Below, in pieces: positions 44,211-54,470 of a stretch of 64,000 nucleotides of DNA (within the stretch, counting starts at the first letter, position 1; every line of letters begins with the position of its first letter). The notes beneath the pieces were generated by a model. It worked only from the letters and a program-made list of their open reading frames with translations. It was not told where the DNA came from and searched no databases. The DNA lies in NCBI GenBank assembly GCA_963970005.1, contig CAXAMN010003547.1:81606-145605 (forward strand), in the 5' to 3' direction. The position numbers were made by a program, and so were the translations under genes. This stretch comes from Durusdinium trenchii. Its lineage: Eukaryota; Sar; Dinophyceae; Suessiales; Symbiodiniaceae.

Positions 44211-45258
44211 CTGCAGAAGAAAAAGTGGGGAAGGGAAGTGAGGTCAAGTGGTGCCACCTAGGGAACGACTGGAGGTCCCATCTCTTAACATCTTCCTGGT
44301 GAGTCGCATGCGATGGTAGGGCTGATTCACCATGCCCTTTGAAGACCAAGTTCCTGGCCAGTGACCCGAGTGGATGGACGACAGGTCCCGGAAAGGGTTG
44401 ATCTGAAGTCTGATGACCAAGGCTTGGGAAACCAACAAATCTGACACCAATCTGACACAAATTCATCCCCTTTTGAAGTACCCAGATTCTCTGGAAGTGG
44501 ATACGTGTGAGGTGGAAGAGACAAGTTGTACGATGCCAAGAGCTGCAATTCGCCATCGCCCGCCGTCCGCTAGCTTGATCTCTGCGCCATCTTTCAGCCT
44601 TGGCAGTTCGGTTCTGAACTTCCCATGGGAGTGCTTTGGCTTGGGTGAACGTAGGGGAGGCCTAGTAGAAGCCACACGAACATACATGCATCCAGAAAAA
44701 TCTAAAGTTGCATGTTTATATACAAAAAATGAATGTTAGCATGATGTTATATATGAGAGTTTAAAACAGTATACCCACACCTCATGGACGCTCCTAAGTA
44801 GGGCGAACCTATCCCCTATGGTTTTGTCCAAGCAACTCGGGCCCCCTCTCCTCATCCTTGTCCAGAGTATCCCTCCCGATTGCAGTGGCAGTAGCCATGG
44901 CAGCGTCGGCTCCACAAAAAAACAAGTGGGTTCCGCACGATGTGGCCAATCGCAAAACACACAAAAAGAAGAAAAACGACCCACATCGACCTTTCGTGAA
45001 ATCCAAAGATTCTTGAGAAGTCGTTGGCTCTTTTGGGGATCCACCCTCCACCTACCCCAGGAAAAGGCCGAAGGCTCCTCGAGGATCGACCGGGCCGCGC
45101 GGGTGAAGGCCGCCCGGGCCTCGGTGCTTTCCGTGGCGGGGTGTCGGGAACGCCAAAAGGAGGTCCAAACACGACCGGTGGGACATTGACCCTTTTGAGC
45201 CACACTAGAACGAAGAACTAGTACATATATATATGTTAATATGAACCATATATGGTAA
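44211..45258. other. Possible exon near 45060-45180; otherwise non-coding
   Basis: A minus frame reads RHPATESTEARAAFTRAARS then ILEEPSAFSWG, GC-rich and helical, lacking clear partners. The stretch next to the Copia element (45220-45258) is AT-rich. Confidence 0.25.
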
Positions 45259-45452
45259 CAACAGGTAGTCAAGGTTGTAGCACACGAAGTCTAAACCGCT
45301 ATGGCTAACGATCGAAGGTCGACCGATCCCACACACTTGTGTGGGGGCTAGGATGGCGTAGCCGCTGACTCTTTTCCGCGCTCGAGCAGCCCGCCGCTGC
45401 GGGTTTGGTTAAGTGCATGAACATGCCTCCAAGTGTATGGATACACTTCACA
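45259..45452 (-). repeat. 3' LTR of the Copia element
   Basis: 194 bp. In element orientation it begins TGTGAAGTGTATCCATACAC and ends CTACCTGTTG. It differs from the 5' LTR by two substitutions and one single-base indel. It holds an 8-bp perfect inverted repeat (AAGTGTAT-GG-ATACACTT, 45431-45448) and another small hairpin around CCCACACACTTGTGTGGG (45330-45347). No purine-rich tract is visible just upstream in element orientation; the sequence there is CTTTTCACTTTTGCCCCAA. Confidence 0.93.
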
Positions 45453-45486
45453 TTGGGGCAAAAGTGAAAAGCAAGGCTGGAGCATT

Positions 45487-47748
45487 TCATCTCCCACAGT
45501 CCTTGCACACTCGCCATCGCTTGGCGTGCTTGCTTACACCAAGGTGGCCACAGTTGTCTCGCAGGTGCGCGCAAGCACCTGTTGGGGTCGTGAAGACCTC
45601 TTCCGGCATGTGGCTGTAGGTCGCCAGTCCAGTCTCTTTCTTCTCACGCTTTTGCAAAAGCGCTGACAGATAGGAGACTTTCCTCTCCAACTCCTTCACC
45701 TGTGCCTGTAGACTCTCATTCTTCTCCACCAGCTCGTTCACAATGTTGCCCATCACGTCGTCCTCCTCGCCGTGATCAATCGGCTCCAACTCTGGTACAG
45801 GTTCTTCTTCACTCTTGTCGGCCGGCTCGGCCTTCTTTCTCTTTGGCTTGCACCTCCAAGCCATCACAAAGATCGCCAGGGTCATCAGCATGATCAGCAG
45901 GATCGTGGCCAGGTCAAAGAGGTCGATGTTGATGGACACGTGGTCAATGTCAGTCTTGCATTGATCCTCTCGTCCACTTGCGCTGGTCACTTGAGATGCC
46001 ATCACCATCCCAATAAGCGCCTCTACCACCTTCGAGGATGTCCTCCTTGTCTCTTGAACTGTCTTTTGGCGCTCCTCCTGACTCTTCTTCTTTGCTGCTT
46101 GGTAGGACTCGTCGGCGACCAGCTGGATGTAGTGTCCCTTGTACCTTTCTGTGAAGGCCTGTCGGGCGCTGATCTTCGTCAGCCCATCAGCTAGCTGTCG
46201 CTCCGATGAGACCCATCGCCAGCTGCAATTGAGGTCTCTCAATGTCTCCTTTATCACAAGCCCTTCTATGGCAACTCTTTTATCTGTTGCCTGTTGGATG
46301 GTCTCTCTGTAGACTGCATCATAGAGGGCCTTGCAGTCCGTCACCATGGCGCTCACGCCTGTCAAGTGATGATTGAAGTTCTTGAGGTCGCAGTCCGGCT
46401 TCTTCAGTGCTTCGAGGAAGGTCTTGGCCATGAGCAACTCTTCCAACGCCGTGGCTGTTGCCTGGCATTCGGCACCCAAGCTGCTTCTGCACACGCGGGG
46501 CAGCTTGAAGGATCTCCAAGCCACAGTGCTTGCCGGGACCTTGATGCCATTGTGAACGGCTTTGTCGCAGGCCATGATGATGAAACCTCCTTGTGATGAG
46601 CCATCCCTTCGGGTTCCGAAGCCAGCGTCTGCGTAGCAGACCAGGGTCATGTTCTCCACACTGTTGATGGTGCCCTTGTTCTCATCAATCTCCTTGGCCA
46701 GGAACTTGATCGTCACATCTCCTTGGCTCTTGCCAAATCTCAGGGTCTTGTTCAGCTCGTTGACATCCTGAACTGTACCCTTGGGAACTGCACCAGCTTG
46801 CAATGACACTGATGCGGCTAACATTGGCATGCCCTGTGAACTTGGCCATTGTAGAGCTCCGATGAGTGCACGATATTTTCCTGTCTCACTTGGGCTCATC
46901 TCATCACTGGGCTTCCGTCCCTTGTTCACGGTGATAGGGCACAGCTTCCTCATGTAGTCGTGGTAGGAGACCTCGATGCCATACTTGGTCTTATAGATCT
47001 GTCCACCACAGTACTTGAGGGGCTGGTCAATGCTCAGGCGTTCCCACTTGCCAAAGTTGAAGTCACTCTGGAGGTGTTGGATCGCCTTCTTGTACTTGTC
47101 GTTGTTGGGATCACCAGTGATCAAGATGTCGTCCACGTGGATCACCAGCATTCCTATCAGGATTGCTTTTCCCTTCACCTTCTCATACATCATGAAACAA
47201 CACTGGTCGAGGGGGTGATTCTTCCATCCACGGGATGTCAACCGGCTTGATGATTCTCGATACCACATCAGTGGTGCATCAGCGAGACCAAAAGCTGATT
47301 TCTTCAGCTTCATGTAGATGTGCCCTTGAGGTCCGATCTTGTCACCTCCGATCAGCGGATTGCAGTCCTTCGGCAGCTTCACAATGATCACTCTGTCGAA
47401 CCCACTGCCAGACAGAAAGGCTGCTTTCACATCTCCGCAGATCAACTCCCAACGGTTCCAGTTGGTGATGCTCAGCAAACACAATCTTGCCAAGCGGCCT
47501 GTTGTTGGAGCTGCGGTTTTGATGTTCAGGAGGTCAGGATCTTCAAAGCCTCGTAGGACGAGTCTTGCCTTCGCCTTGTAGCGGGGTGGCTCTTCGGGCT
47601 TGTCCTCATTGAGTCGCTTCCAGGTCAACACCCATCTTGCAGTGATCACTCTGTGGGTGTTCACGGCTTTCTGGCTCTCCTGGTCTGTGGCGAACTCCCA
47701 GACCATATTTTGGAAGTACTGCTCCAGCTCCGAGCACTTCCCATTCAC
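45487..47748 (-). CDS. Copia reverse transcriptase and RNase H with C-terminal membrane and coiled-coil tail
   Basis: A 753-codon open frame. RT: KARLVLRGFEDPD, ICGDVKAAFLSG (catalytic Asp at residue 106), KKSAFGLADAPLMWY and IHVDDILITG (Asp pair at 205-206). RNase H: CYADAGFGTRRDGS (Asp 374), SSLGAECQATATA (Glu 427), MVTDCKALYDAV (Asp 471) and SSERQLADGLTK (Asp 521). All key acidic residues are present, so the enzyme could be active. After RNase H the protein continues about 220 residues: a membrane segment (LFDLATILLIMLMTLAIFVM, about 609-632), a basic then acidic linker, a coiled coil (about 668-705) and a Cys/His-rich end (CAHLRDNC and VCKDCG). Such a tail is not part of classical Copia Pol. 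Stop is 35 bp before the LTR. The start falls at the deletion junction, so no natural start codon exists. Confidence 0.93.
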   Translation of the reverse strand: MNGKCSELEQYFQNMVWEFATDQESQKAVNTHRVITARWVLTWKRLNEDKPEEPPRYKAKARLVLRGFEDPDLLNIKTAAPTTGRLARLCLLSITNWNRWELICGDVKAAFLSGSGFDRVIIVKLPKDCNPLIGGDKIGPQGHIYMKLKKSAFGLADAPLMWYRESSSRLTSRGWKNHPLDQCCFMMYEKVKGKAILIGMLVIHVDDILITGDPNNDKYKKAIQHLQSDFNFGKWERLSIDQPLKYCGGQIYKTKYGIEVSYHDYMRKLCPITVNKGRKPSDEMSPSETGKYRALIGALQWPSSQGMPMLAASVSLQAGAVPKGTVQDVNELNKTLRFGKSQGDVTIKFLAKEIDENKGTINSVENMTLVCYADAGFGTRRDGSSQGGFIIMACDKAVHNGIKVPASTVAWRSFKLPRVCRSSLGAECQATATALEELLMAKTFLEALKKPDCDLKNFNHHLTGVSAMVTDCKALYDAVYRETIQQATDKRVAIEGLVIKETLRDLNCSWRWVSSERQLADGLTKISARQAFTERYKGHYIQLVADESYQAAKKKSQEERQKTVQETRRTSSKVVEALIGMVMASQVTSASGREDQCKTDIDHVSINIDLFDLATILLIMLMTLAIFVMAWRCKPKRKKAEPADKSEEEPVPELEPIDHGEEDDVMGNIVNELVEKNESLQAQVKELERKVSYLSALLQKREKKETGLATYSHMPEEVFTTPTGACAHLRDNCGHLGVSKHAKRWRVCKDCGR

Positions 47749-48800
47749 GAACTCCGCCTGTGGGCAACGATGCTATTCACAAGGGCGGTGGCGAAGGTCT
47801 GCGTGTAGTTCTCTGCAAGGACTGTCCGTGCTCCAAGACCCAAAGCATAGCCCTCGAGGTGGGTGTGCCAGTGACCTCCGCTGCACTCTTTCCACATGAG
47901 GTAATGCACAATAGGACTTGTTGTCCGCAGGCATGTAGGTTTCTGAACTGGATTGATGGTTCCAGTGTCGTCGGGGAGGATCAGGCCATACTCGCACATG
48001 TCGATGCGGGTGTCATAGCCCTCCATTCTGTTGAACGCAGGGGTGTGCCAACTTGTAGCATTCCAGGGATGCTCAACCATGGCCAGACATACACAGGACT
48101 CTTTGCCTTGTTGAGCTCCTGCATTTGCGACCATAGCTTGCGCATGGGGCTGTAGAGGATGGCATCCGGCTTCTCATCTTCCTGTTTCTTGAAGAATGCT
48201 CGTCGATGAGATGCTTGTGAGAAGTCCCAGCCATCTTCACGAGAAAATCTTGTGGCGGTGCAATTCACCCGACGGTTGGCCGTTTTTGTGACTTTTCCTT
48301 CACCAGCATAGACCTCCCAGATGGTGTAGGTCCTTGGTGGCATGAAATTCTCCAGGTCCTTGGCCCGGTAGATGTCCATGTCCAACTCCTTCATGGCACT
48401 GACCGTCTCATAGTACAGCTTGTTCAGCTGTCCAGGGTGAAGCTTGTCCAATTCCTCATTGTCCAAGACATCGCGCTGCTCTCCAGTCTTCTGTGCGGGA
48501 CTGGTCTCCATCTCGGTGAGGTCAGGCGTTGTCTCTGGCACTGAATTCTCCGCAATGATGCTCACCTCAGTTTCCATGAAAGCATCTGCGGGCACTTGCA
48601 AGACGGAGTGAAGTGGCACTTGCTCGAAGATGTGGGTGTCAAAATCCTCGGGCGCAAAGACTTGGTCAGCCACTTTCTTCTCCTTCACCAGGTGGTAGTC
48701 CTCCACCAAGTGCACGATGAACTCGCCCTTCTGTCCCATGGTTGCTGGCTCAAACTTCAGGTCATCGTCGTACGCGATGATCTTGCATAGTTGATGGTGA
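47745..48800 (-). pseudogene. Methyltransferase-like insert of the Copia polyprotein (frameshifted)
   Basis: Two frames complement each other: 47981-48838 (YTIWEVYAGEGKVTKTANRR, SREDGWDFSQASHRRAFFKK, DAILYSPMRKLWSQMQELNK) and 47745-48134 (AMVEHPWNATSWHTP, NPVQKPTCLRTTSPI, SGGHWHTHLEGYALGLGART). The layout (acidic loop after 'W-E-V-Y-A-G-x-G', 'S-P-x-x-x-x-W-S-x-M-Q', 'V-E-H-P', 'K-P-T') looks like a Rossmann methyltransferase related to C5-cytosine enzymes, a domain known to have been captured by some dinoflagellate Copia elements. The usual Pro-Cys nucleophile site appears as Pro-Met here. The two halves are separated by a frame change and a short deletion near 48090. Right after it, near 47750, the sequence jumps into RT, so integrase is missing. 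Confidence 0.6.
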
Positions 48801-49560
48801 TGTTGAAGCTTTCCAAAGCTGGCCTGCCCAGCAGGCATGGAGTTGAGCCTTCCATGACATACATCAGGATGTCCCTCCTTTTGTTCTTGAAGAAGGTTGG
48901 CACCAGGACACAGAGGGTCGTGACATCGCGGTTGCCATTGCCGAAGCGCAATCCCTTCTCACACTTCCATGCAGGAATGGCTGCAATGTCGCAGCCTTTC
49001 ATCAGCAATGCTTTCATCAGCCGGCGAAGTTGCTGCATGCCGATGATGACCGATGCAGCTCCACAGTCAAACATGGCAGTGTCATCGGGCTCCGACTCTG
49101 TTCCATCCTCATCGAAGATGTTCACCTCCTCGATGTTGGAGTCTATGATCATGTGGATCTCGCTCTCAGGATCTGCCTCAGCCTTGCGCTTGTTCTGAGA
49201 TGCTGGGCAGTTCGCTGCCATGTGACCAGCACGGCCACATCGAAGACATTTGATAGCTCCGAGGGCAGCTTTTCCTCGCGCTTTGGCTGATGGCCGTGGT
49301 TGCTGCTTGCTCTTTCCCTTGGACTTACCCTTCTTGCCTTTTCCTTTGCCAGCACCTCCCACATAGCCCTTCTGGTCGGGGATCATGGCGACAACGGGGT
49401 AGTAACCTCGGCTGACTCGAAGCTGATTCAGCTTGGATCTGGCCTCCACATAGTTGGCCATGATGTCATCATACTCGGAAGCTGCGTCCATTGCCAAAAG
49501 GATGTCATCGTCAGCCTCATGGTGGATTGGCTCATCGTCGATCCATGGTGCTTGGCTCAT
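48757..49560 (-). CDS. Copia Gag C-terminus with zinc knuckle, and aspartic protease
   Basis: The frame reads MSQAPWIDDEPIHHEADDDI, a Lys/Gly-rich stretch (GAGKGKGKKGKSKGKSK), the zinc knuckle CLRCGRAGHMAANC (C-x2-C-x4-H-x4-C), an acidic linker, the protease active site TAMFDCGAASVIIG (Asp-Cys-Gly in place of Asp-Ser/Thr-Gly) and CLLGRPALESFNITI, the flap-end motif. It ends at 48757 by a one-base frameshift; the next frame continues with AYDDDLKFEPATMGQKGEF. It binds RNA during particle assembly and processes the polyprotein. Confidence 0.85.
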   Translation of the reverse strand: MSQAPWIDDEPIHHEADDDILLAMDAASEYDDIMANYVEARSKLNQLRVSRGYYPVVAMIPDQKGYVGGAGKGKGKKGKSKGKSKQQPRPSAKARGKAALGAIKCLRCGRAGHMAANCPASQNKRKAEADPESEIHMIIDSNIEEVNIFDEDGTESEPDDTAMFDCGAASVIIGMQQLRRLMKALLMKGCDIAAIPAWKCEKGLRFGNGNRDVTTLCVLVPTFFKNKRRDILMYVMEGSTPCLLGRPALESFNITINYARSSRTTMT

Positions 49561-50359
49561 AGAGTCGTCTGGTCCAATCTCCCAAGACTCTTCTTCGTAT
49601 AGTAGGCGTCATCGGGCTCGGGGTCATAGCTCCAGGCGTCCTCGGACACAGTGTAAATCGAGTCCTTCATCTTGTTAAAGCGGTGGTCTCGGCTTCCTGA
49701 AGCACCTTCGGGTGTCTGATCTTGGCCGATGACAAAGTTCACCGCCTTTCTCACTGAGTCGAGGGACAGCGTCGAGGTTGTGATCGTGCTCATGATCAGC
49801 TGACGTTGCTGTTGGGATAGACCAGCACGTCGCAAGTAGTACCAGCCAATCACCTTCTCGGGGAGTTGAACTTCGTGAGCAGCGAGGCGTCGAAGCTGTC
49901 GCTCGAAGTTGGCTGTGTACTCTTGCATCGTTTCGTTCCTCTTTCGCTGCATCTGGATGAAGAAATTCTCGAAGTCCTGAGGGAGTTCTGTGATGGCGTC
50001 GTACTTGAACACGGCGTCCAGCCGCGTGAGAATTTCTTTCATGCCTCTCTCACTCTCCAATACCTCCATGGTGAGGTCCTCGCAGGCGTCCCAGGCTCTG
50101 TTCTTCAAGGAGCTCATGACGTTGAAGGCAGTTTCTGTCTTTCTTCCCGCGAGATCCATCTTGCGTTCATAGAGGAGCACTCTCTTGCGGTACTCTTTGT
50201 AGTCATTTGCTTTCCACTGAACTCTGGAATGAGTTCATGTGCTTTGCCGGTGTAGGATGAAGATCCACCGGTTCCATTGGCCGCGGCTGCGGCCGAAGCT
50301 CCAGAACTTGCCATAGGTGAAGTCCAGGATGAAGTGTGGGAATGTGTAGCGCTCGCCAA
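49557..50359 (-). pseudogene. Copia Gag N-terminal part (capsid-like), frameshifted
   Basis: Frame one, 50114-50359, gives a Ser/Ala-rich start and HELIPEFSGK. Then a one-base loss near 50208 shifts to frame two, 49557-50180, which reads LLYERKMDLAGRKTETAFNV, LPQDFENFFIQMQRKRNETM, ANFERQLRRLAAHEVQLPEK and GWYYLRRAGLSQQQRQLIMS, the helical Copia-type capsid (UBN2-like). A second shift near 49600 leads into the zinc-knuckle frame. The start codon is probably ATG 50359. Confidence 0.75.
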
Positions 50360-50399
50360 TGCGGAATCTTGATGTCAAAGTCCAGAATCGCTGTCTCCA

Positions 50400-50411
50400 G
50401 CTCCGCTACCA
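50400..50411 (-). promoter_or_regulatory. Primer-binding site of the Copia element
   Basis: One base after the 5' LTR the minus strand reads TGGTAGCGGAGC. This would pair with a tRNA 3' end ...GCUCCGCUACCA, resembling eukaryotic initiator Met tRNA ends (...GCUACCA). It primes minus-strand cDNA synthesis. Confidence 0.75.
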
Positions 50412-50412
50412 A

Positions 50413-50607
50413 CAACAGGTAGTCAAGGTTGTAGCACACGAAGTCTAAACTGCTATGGCTAACGATCGAAGGTCGACCGATCCCACACACTTGTGTGGGG
50501 GCTAGGATGGCGTAGCCGCTGACTCTTTTCCGCGCTCGAGCAGCCCTCCGCTGCGGGGTTTGGTTAAGTGCATGAACATGCCTCCAAGTGTATGGATACA
50601 CTTCACA
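50413..50607 (-). repeat. 5' LTR of the Copia element
   Basis: 195 bp, one base longer than the 3' LTR (CGGGG versus CGGG). It should carry the promoter of the element. The same two small inverted repeats are present. It is followed outward by AGTAA and an AT-rich region. Confidence 0.93.
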
Positions 50608-53600
50608 AGTAAATTATAGTAATATATATATATATATGTATGATTATATATGCATAAATTGACCCCAATCAACCATCCCAATGTAAAATTCCACACTAGC
50701 GGAGTGTCTGGGAAGAACCATGACGAAAAACTCGGAAGTGTCCGGGGTGCCACTGAGTGTCTAGGTGGGCGCCTGGCAGTAGTTTTCTGACGAAACACGG
50801 TGGTCTGGGAGTCTTGATGAGTCTTGAAATGATTAATCTTTTGGCCAGGATTACCAATCTTGAGTATATCACAACTTCTAGCATTCCACTGATCCCTGAG
50901 GTAGCCAGGTTGCAAGTCAAGAGCATTTTTTGGGCAGTCCAGGAGCCTGAAAAAAAGGAGTCAGTATGTTCAACATCGTTCAACCATGTTCTTGGAGATG
51001 CCTCCGTTCGCCTCTGGTTGCTTCCTGGCCCATCGGAATCTGGGCTCACCGAGCAGTTTCTCGTTCAAAGCGTCGTTCCTCCTCGTGCTTTTATTGTGCT
51101 CAAATCATCGTGTTTTAGCACGTTTTAGCTAGCAGAACACAGCAGAACAGAACAGCTACTGCAGCTACTTGTCAGTGAGACTGCACCAACACACTTCCAA
51201 AAGAAAAGGATCAATCCGGACCATCCGGTAACCCATAGATTGTGCTTCTTTTTCCAGTAGGATTCTGAATTCAGTATGCATGCCAAAACCCGTCTGTGAC
51301 AGTGCAGAATCTGACGCCCGCGCATCTCCCCGCTCCATGCCGAGTGGAACTGGGTCTTTCTAGGCCTCTAGGCGGCTAGGCCCAGGCGTATTATATAATG
51401 CCTACCAAATGTCTGATAATGTCTGATAATATTTTTGTTGTTGCATGCTATAGCAGGGAGAGAGGGGGACACCACACCTGCTTATTGTATGCTAGTTCTT
51501 TCTTGCTGAACCAAGTATTCCCATTTGACCTCACGCCCTACACCAGTTGCCAGCCCTGACATGCGCGGTGTGGTCTCCTGGCGCTGTCGGCTCTTTTCGA
51601 TCATGCCCTCTGTAATCACGCCCGTCAAGATACTGGCCTCACGAACGAAGAAGAAACCGTCACAATTTCAATGAGTGACTCAAACCGTTTCGGAAGACTA
51701 GAAAAAAAAAACAGCAAAACGATTGGTCTGCATTCTGCATTCCAGGAGTCAACTGGGCTACATCTACAGCTCTCCAGGACATTTAGTTTTCTTGTGCTTC
51801 TTTTGAAGTTGCAAGAACTCACTCCGATTGCATCCTGCTCAAGAAGCTTTCATGAGGACACTCCTGTATGGCCCTCGACCATCAAGGTCATCAAGCTCAA
51901 AGAACACTGACGGCCGAACCATCATGAAGGCACCAAAGATGACGAAAATCACGAAAAAGATCTTCAGGGAAGGGTTCTCACTGAAGACCTCAACCACGAC
52001 GCTCACACGAACCAATAAAAACACCAGGAAAAAACACTTCCTGAGATTTCCCGAGTGTTGGATTTTTCTTGATCCACTCACTAAACTGTATCAGCTGGGA
52101 AAAGGTTAGGGCAAAAACAAAGGGAACAACACAGTCAGTGGCCAAACGACAATGTCCAAGTTGGGGCCTGGGCGGCCTGGATGACTACGATACGGAAATC
52201 GAGGCCATCTTCTGTTCTCTGACGGGACATTGTCGCACCAAACCATGGACTTTGGCGACGTCAATGTCGCTTTGGCAGCCAGCAGGTGGCACAGGATGAC
52301 TTTGCTGAATGGTTTCTCGGTTCAACCGAAAGCGAGCTGACTTTTTAGGTTTGGTCAAACTACAGAAAGTCATTTGAGCGACGTGCAACGACTCTTTATG
52401 TGTTGTAACAAGCGCACTCTTCCCAACGTTGTTGCTTTTTCTGTGAACCTGATCGTTCCTGAAGGTTTCCTTCACTTTACTTACTTAGTCTGAGTCTTCA
52501 CTGTAGTGATGCTGCCTTCATCGGAGGTTTTTGGCAGTTGCTCATTTGGCGAACAATCAAACTCTAAACCCACACCAAGCTGATTGCCAAATCAACCAAG
52601 CGGATCTGATGAGACTTCCGTCTCCTTCCGTCTCCCACAGGTTTGGAGACGTTTCAATACTATCATCTTAAGCTATCAAGCTGCGCTCTTGGAGTTTGCC
52701 CCCCCCAAACATGCTCCACGGCGTCCCAACGGTTCGACGTCCGGTGGCGCTCTGGGGACGCCCGGCAGGCTGAAACCTCTCCTCGTGGCGAGGACGTGTC
52801 CGGTCAAGAGGTCGATGTCCGGGACCACTCTTATGATCAAAACATATCAAAACACACCAGGTGTAACCAGGTAATCAGTTGTAACCACTCCAGTTGTAAC
52901 CACACCAGGCTCTTATGACCTATTTTGCACCGAGTTGAAAACCATGTGGTGGCAGACTAGAAGCGCAGAAGCACTTGGTTTGGGTTTGGTCCAGCTCCAA
53001 ACGACGGATCGTCCTTCATCTCTCGGCTGTCCGACCCGCGTTCCTCGACGAATTCTCGAAACGCGGGTCCGTCCGGCGATCTCGGCATCGCGGGGGCCGG
53101 TCCATGTTGGGAAAGGCCATGAGCTGAAAGAGCGTCAGCATCGACGCTTCTAAGGAGCCTGAGGACGTTCCAGCAGTTGCCACATGGGTATGTTTGAGTT
53201 GTGGGATCTCACCTCGATTTTTGGTCTTGCATGGTACCACCCGGTCACACCTGGTCCGGAAAGGAAGGTCTTCAAATCAGGTGTTCTTTCGACTTTTCTT
53301 GAACTATAAACTCCATCCATTGAGAAACGGATGACTCAAACAAACTTAAACAAACAAACCGAACCACAAATACTTGAGGTGTAGTGTCTTGGCGATGCTT
53401 CCTGAAGACAAGCTTTGGGGAAAACCCTGAATTGAAGTGCCAGGGTGGAAATCCATGAGACGCATCCTGTGCGTAGATAGAGGATGATAGAGCTTCATGA
53501 TCAAGATCTCCCGTAGCTTTCTCCCAGATGCCCCGTGCCACGTGTCAGACTTCTCAGCTCACAAGCCGAGTGACCCGGTCAAACCGTGCTGCAAAAAAAC

Positions 53601-53915
53601 GCAGAAGGTTCCAGGATTTGATGGTGATACAATGTCAACGTAATGAATGGATTCAGTTGGTAGGAGGGATCATGCGCCTGAGAGCTTTGGAGTGGTGGAA
53701 AGAATTTGATTGATCCAAAAAGACTGGCAGTTCGTTTCATTGCGAAAGCCGATCGCCCTGTCCCCACCATTTGGTAAAAACATGTAAAAACACCTCCCAA
53801 AGACCTGGCCATGTGTGCTGACTTCACTTCACTCACTCGTGCATAAGAAAAGCCTGGCGCCAGGCCGAAAAAAGGCCCTGGCACCTCGGCAACTCCTCAA
53901 AGGGAGTCAGAACGC
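50608..53915. other. Sparse region with a few possible exons
   Basis: Minus 51839-52060 reads CFFLVFLLVRVSVVVEVFSE and SLKIFFVIFVIFGAFMMVRP then FFELDDLDGRGPYR, likely a membrane-protein exon. Minus 53360-53541 reads ARGIWEKATGDLDHEALSSS. Neither has proven partners. No repeat or mobile element was recognised. Confidence 0.3.
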
Positions 53916-54150
53916 TACTAGGGGCTCCTGGCCGTACTACTAGGAGCAAGGACGCTACTAGGGGCTCCTGGCAGTACTACTAGGAGCAAGGACGCTACTA
54001 GGGGCTCGGGGCCGTACTACTAGGAGCAAGGACGCTACTAGGGGCTCCTGGCCGTANNNNNNNNNNGGCCGTACTACTAGGAGCAAGGACGCTACTAGGG
54101 GCTCCTGGCCGTACTACTAGGAGCAAGAGGACGCTACTAGGAACCAAGGG
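53916..54150. repeat. 40-bp tandem array of the CTACTAG family, with assembly gap
   Basis: Unit GCTACTAGGGGCTCCTGGCC then GTACTACTAGGAGCAAGGAC, about five copies. Ten N at 54057-54066 interrupt it, so the true copy number is unknown. GCTCCTAGTAG and CTACTAGGAGC are reverse complements, so units can pair with inverted copies of the family elsewhere in the window. Confidence 0.9.
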
Positions 54151-54177
54151 CATCGCTACGAACAGAGCGATCGGACG

Positions 54178-54470
54178 CTACTGAACAAGGTCTCCTTCCA
54201 GTCGAATCGAGAGGAACTCTCCTGGGGGACATCGGAATCTCTTCGCCCAGGCGCCGAAGTACTCCTTCTTCACCAAAGCCTGGGTGCCGAGCCAAATCGC
54301 TTCACGAAACAGCCAGGAGCGATCGGAGCGAATCGAAATGCAGCGTTTCCACAAATCGAACGAATGTTCGTTGGGGTCAAAACCGTTGGAACCCAGTGAT
54401 AGAATGAACATGAAACATGCACGCATGTCGGAGGCTTGCAAACTTAAGCGTGCTTGGTATTCCAAAGAGG
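54178..54470 (-). CDS. Candidate coding exon, unknown protein
   Basis: The minus frame reads YQARLSLQASDMRACFMFIL, NEHSFDLWKRCISIRSDRSW and LFREAIWLGTQALVKKEYFG, ending FLSIRLEGDLVQ with a stop at 54178. Composition is protein-like over 90 residues and rich in aromatic and basic residues. No family recognised. The stop lies only about 30 bases from the CTACTAG array. Confidence 0.45.

Larger units (their letters stand above)
45259..50607 (-). mobile_element. Ty1/Copia-type LTR retrotransposon, 5.35 kb, integrase region deleted
   Basis: Near-identical LTRs lie at 45259-45452 and 50413-50607. Between them on the minus strand are gag, a zinc knuckle, an aspartic protease, a methyltransferase-like domain, and reverse transcriptase with RNase H. 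A primer-binding site follows the 5' LTR at 50400-50411. Flanks read GGTAA (45254-45258) and AGTAA (50608-50612), a possible 5-bp target duplication with one change. The integrase (zinc-binding HHCC and D-D-E core), expected between the protease region and RT, is absent. Several one-base frameshifts break gag and the protease junction. The element thus could move only with help in trans. Confidence 0.92.

Noticed and set aside
45259..45300. Extending the Copia LTR to AACAACAGG (45257)
   Set aside because: The extra AA is shared with the base next to the primer-binding site and with the likely target duplication; keeping CAACAGG as the edge gives matching GTAA flanks and a PBS one base inside.
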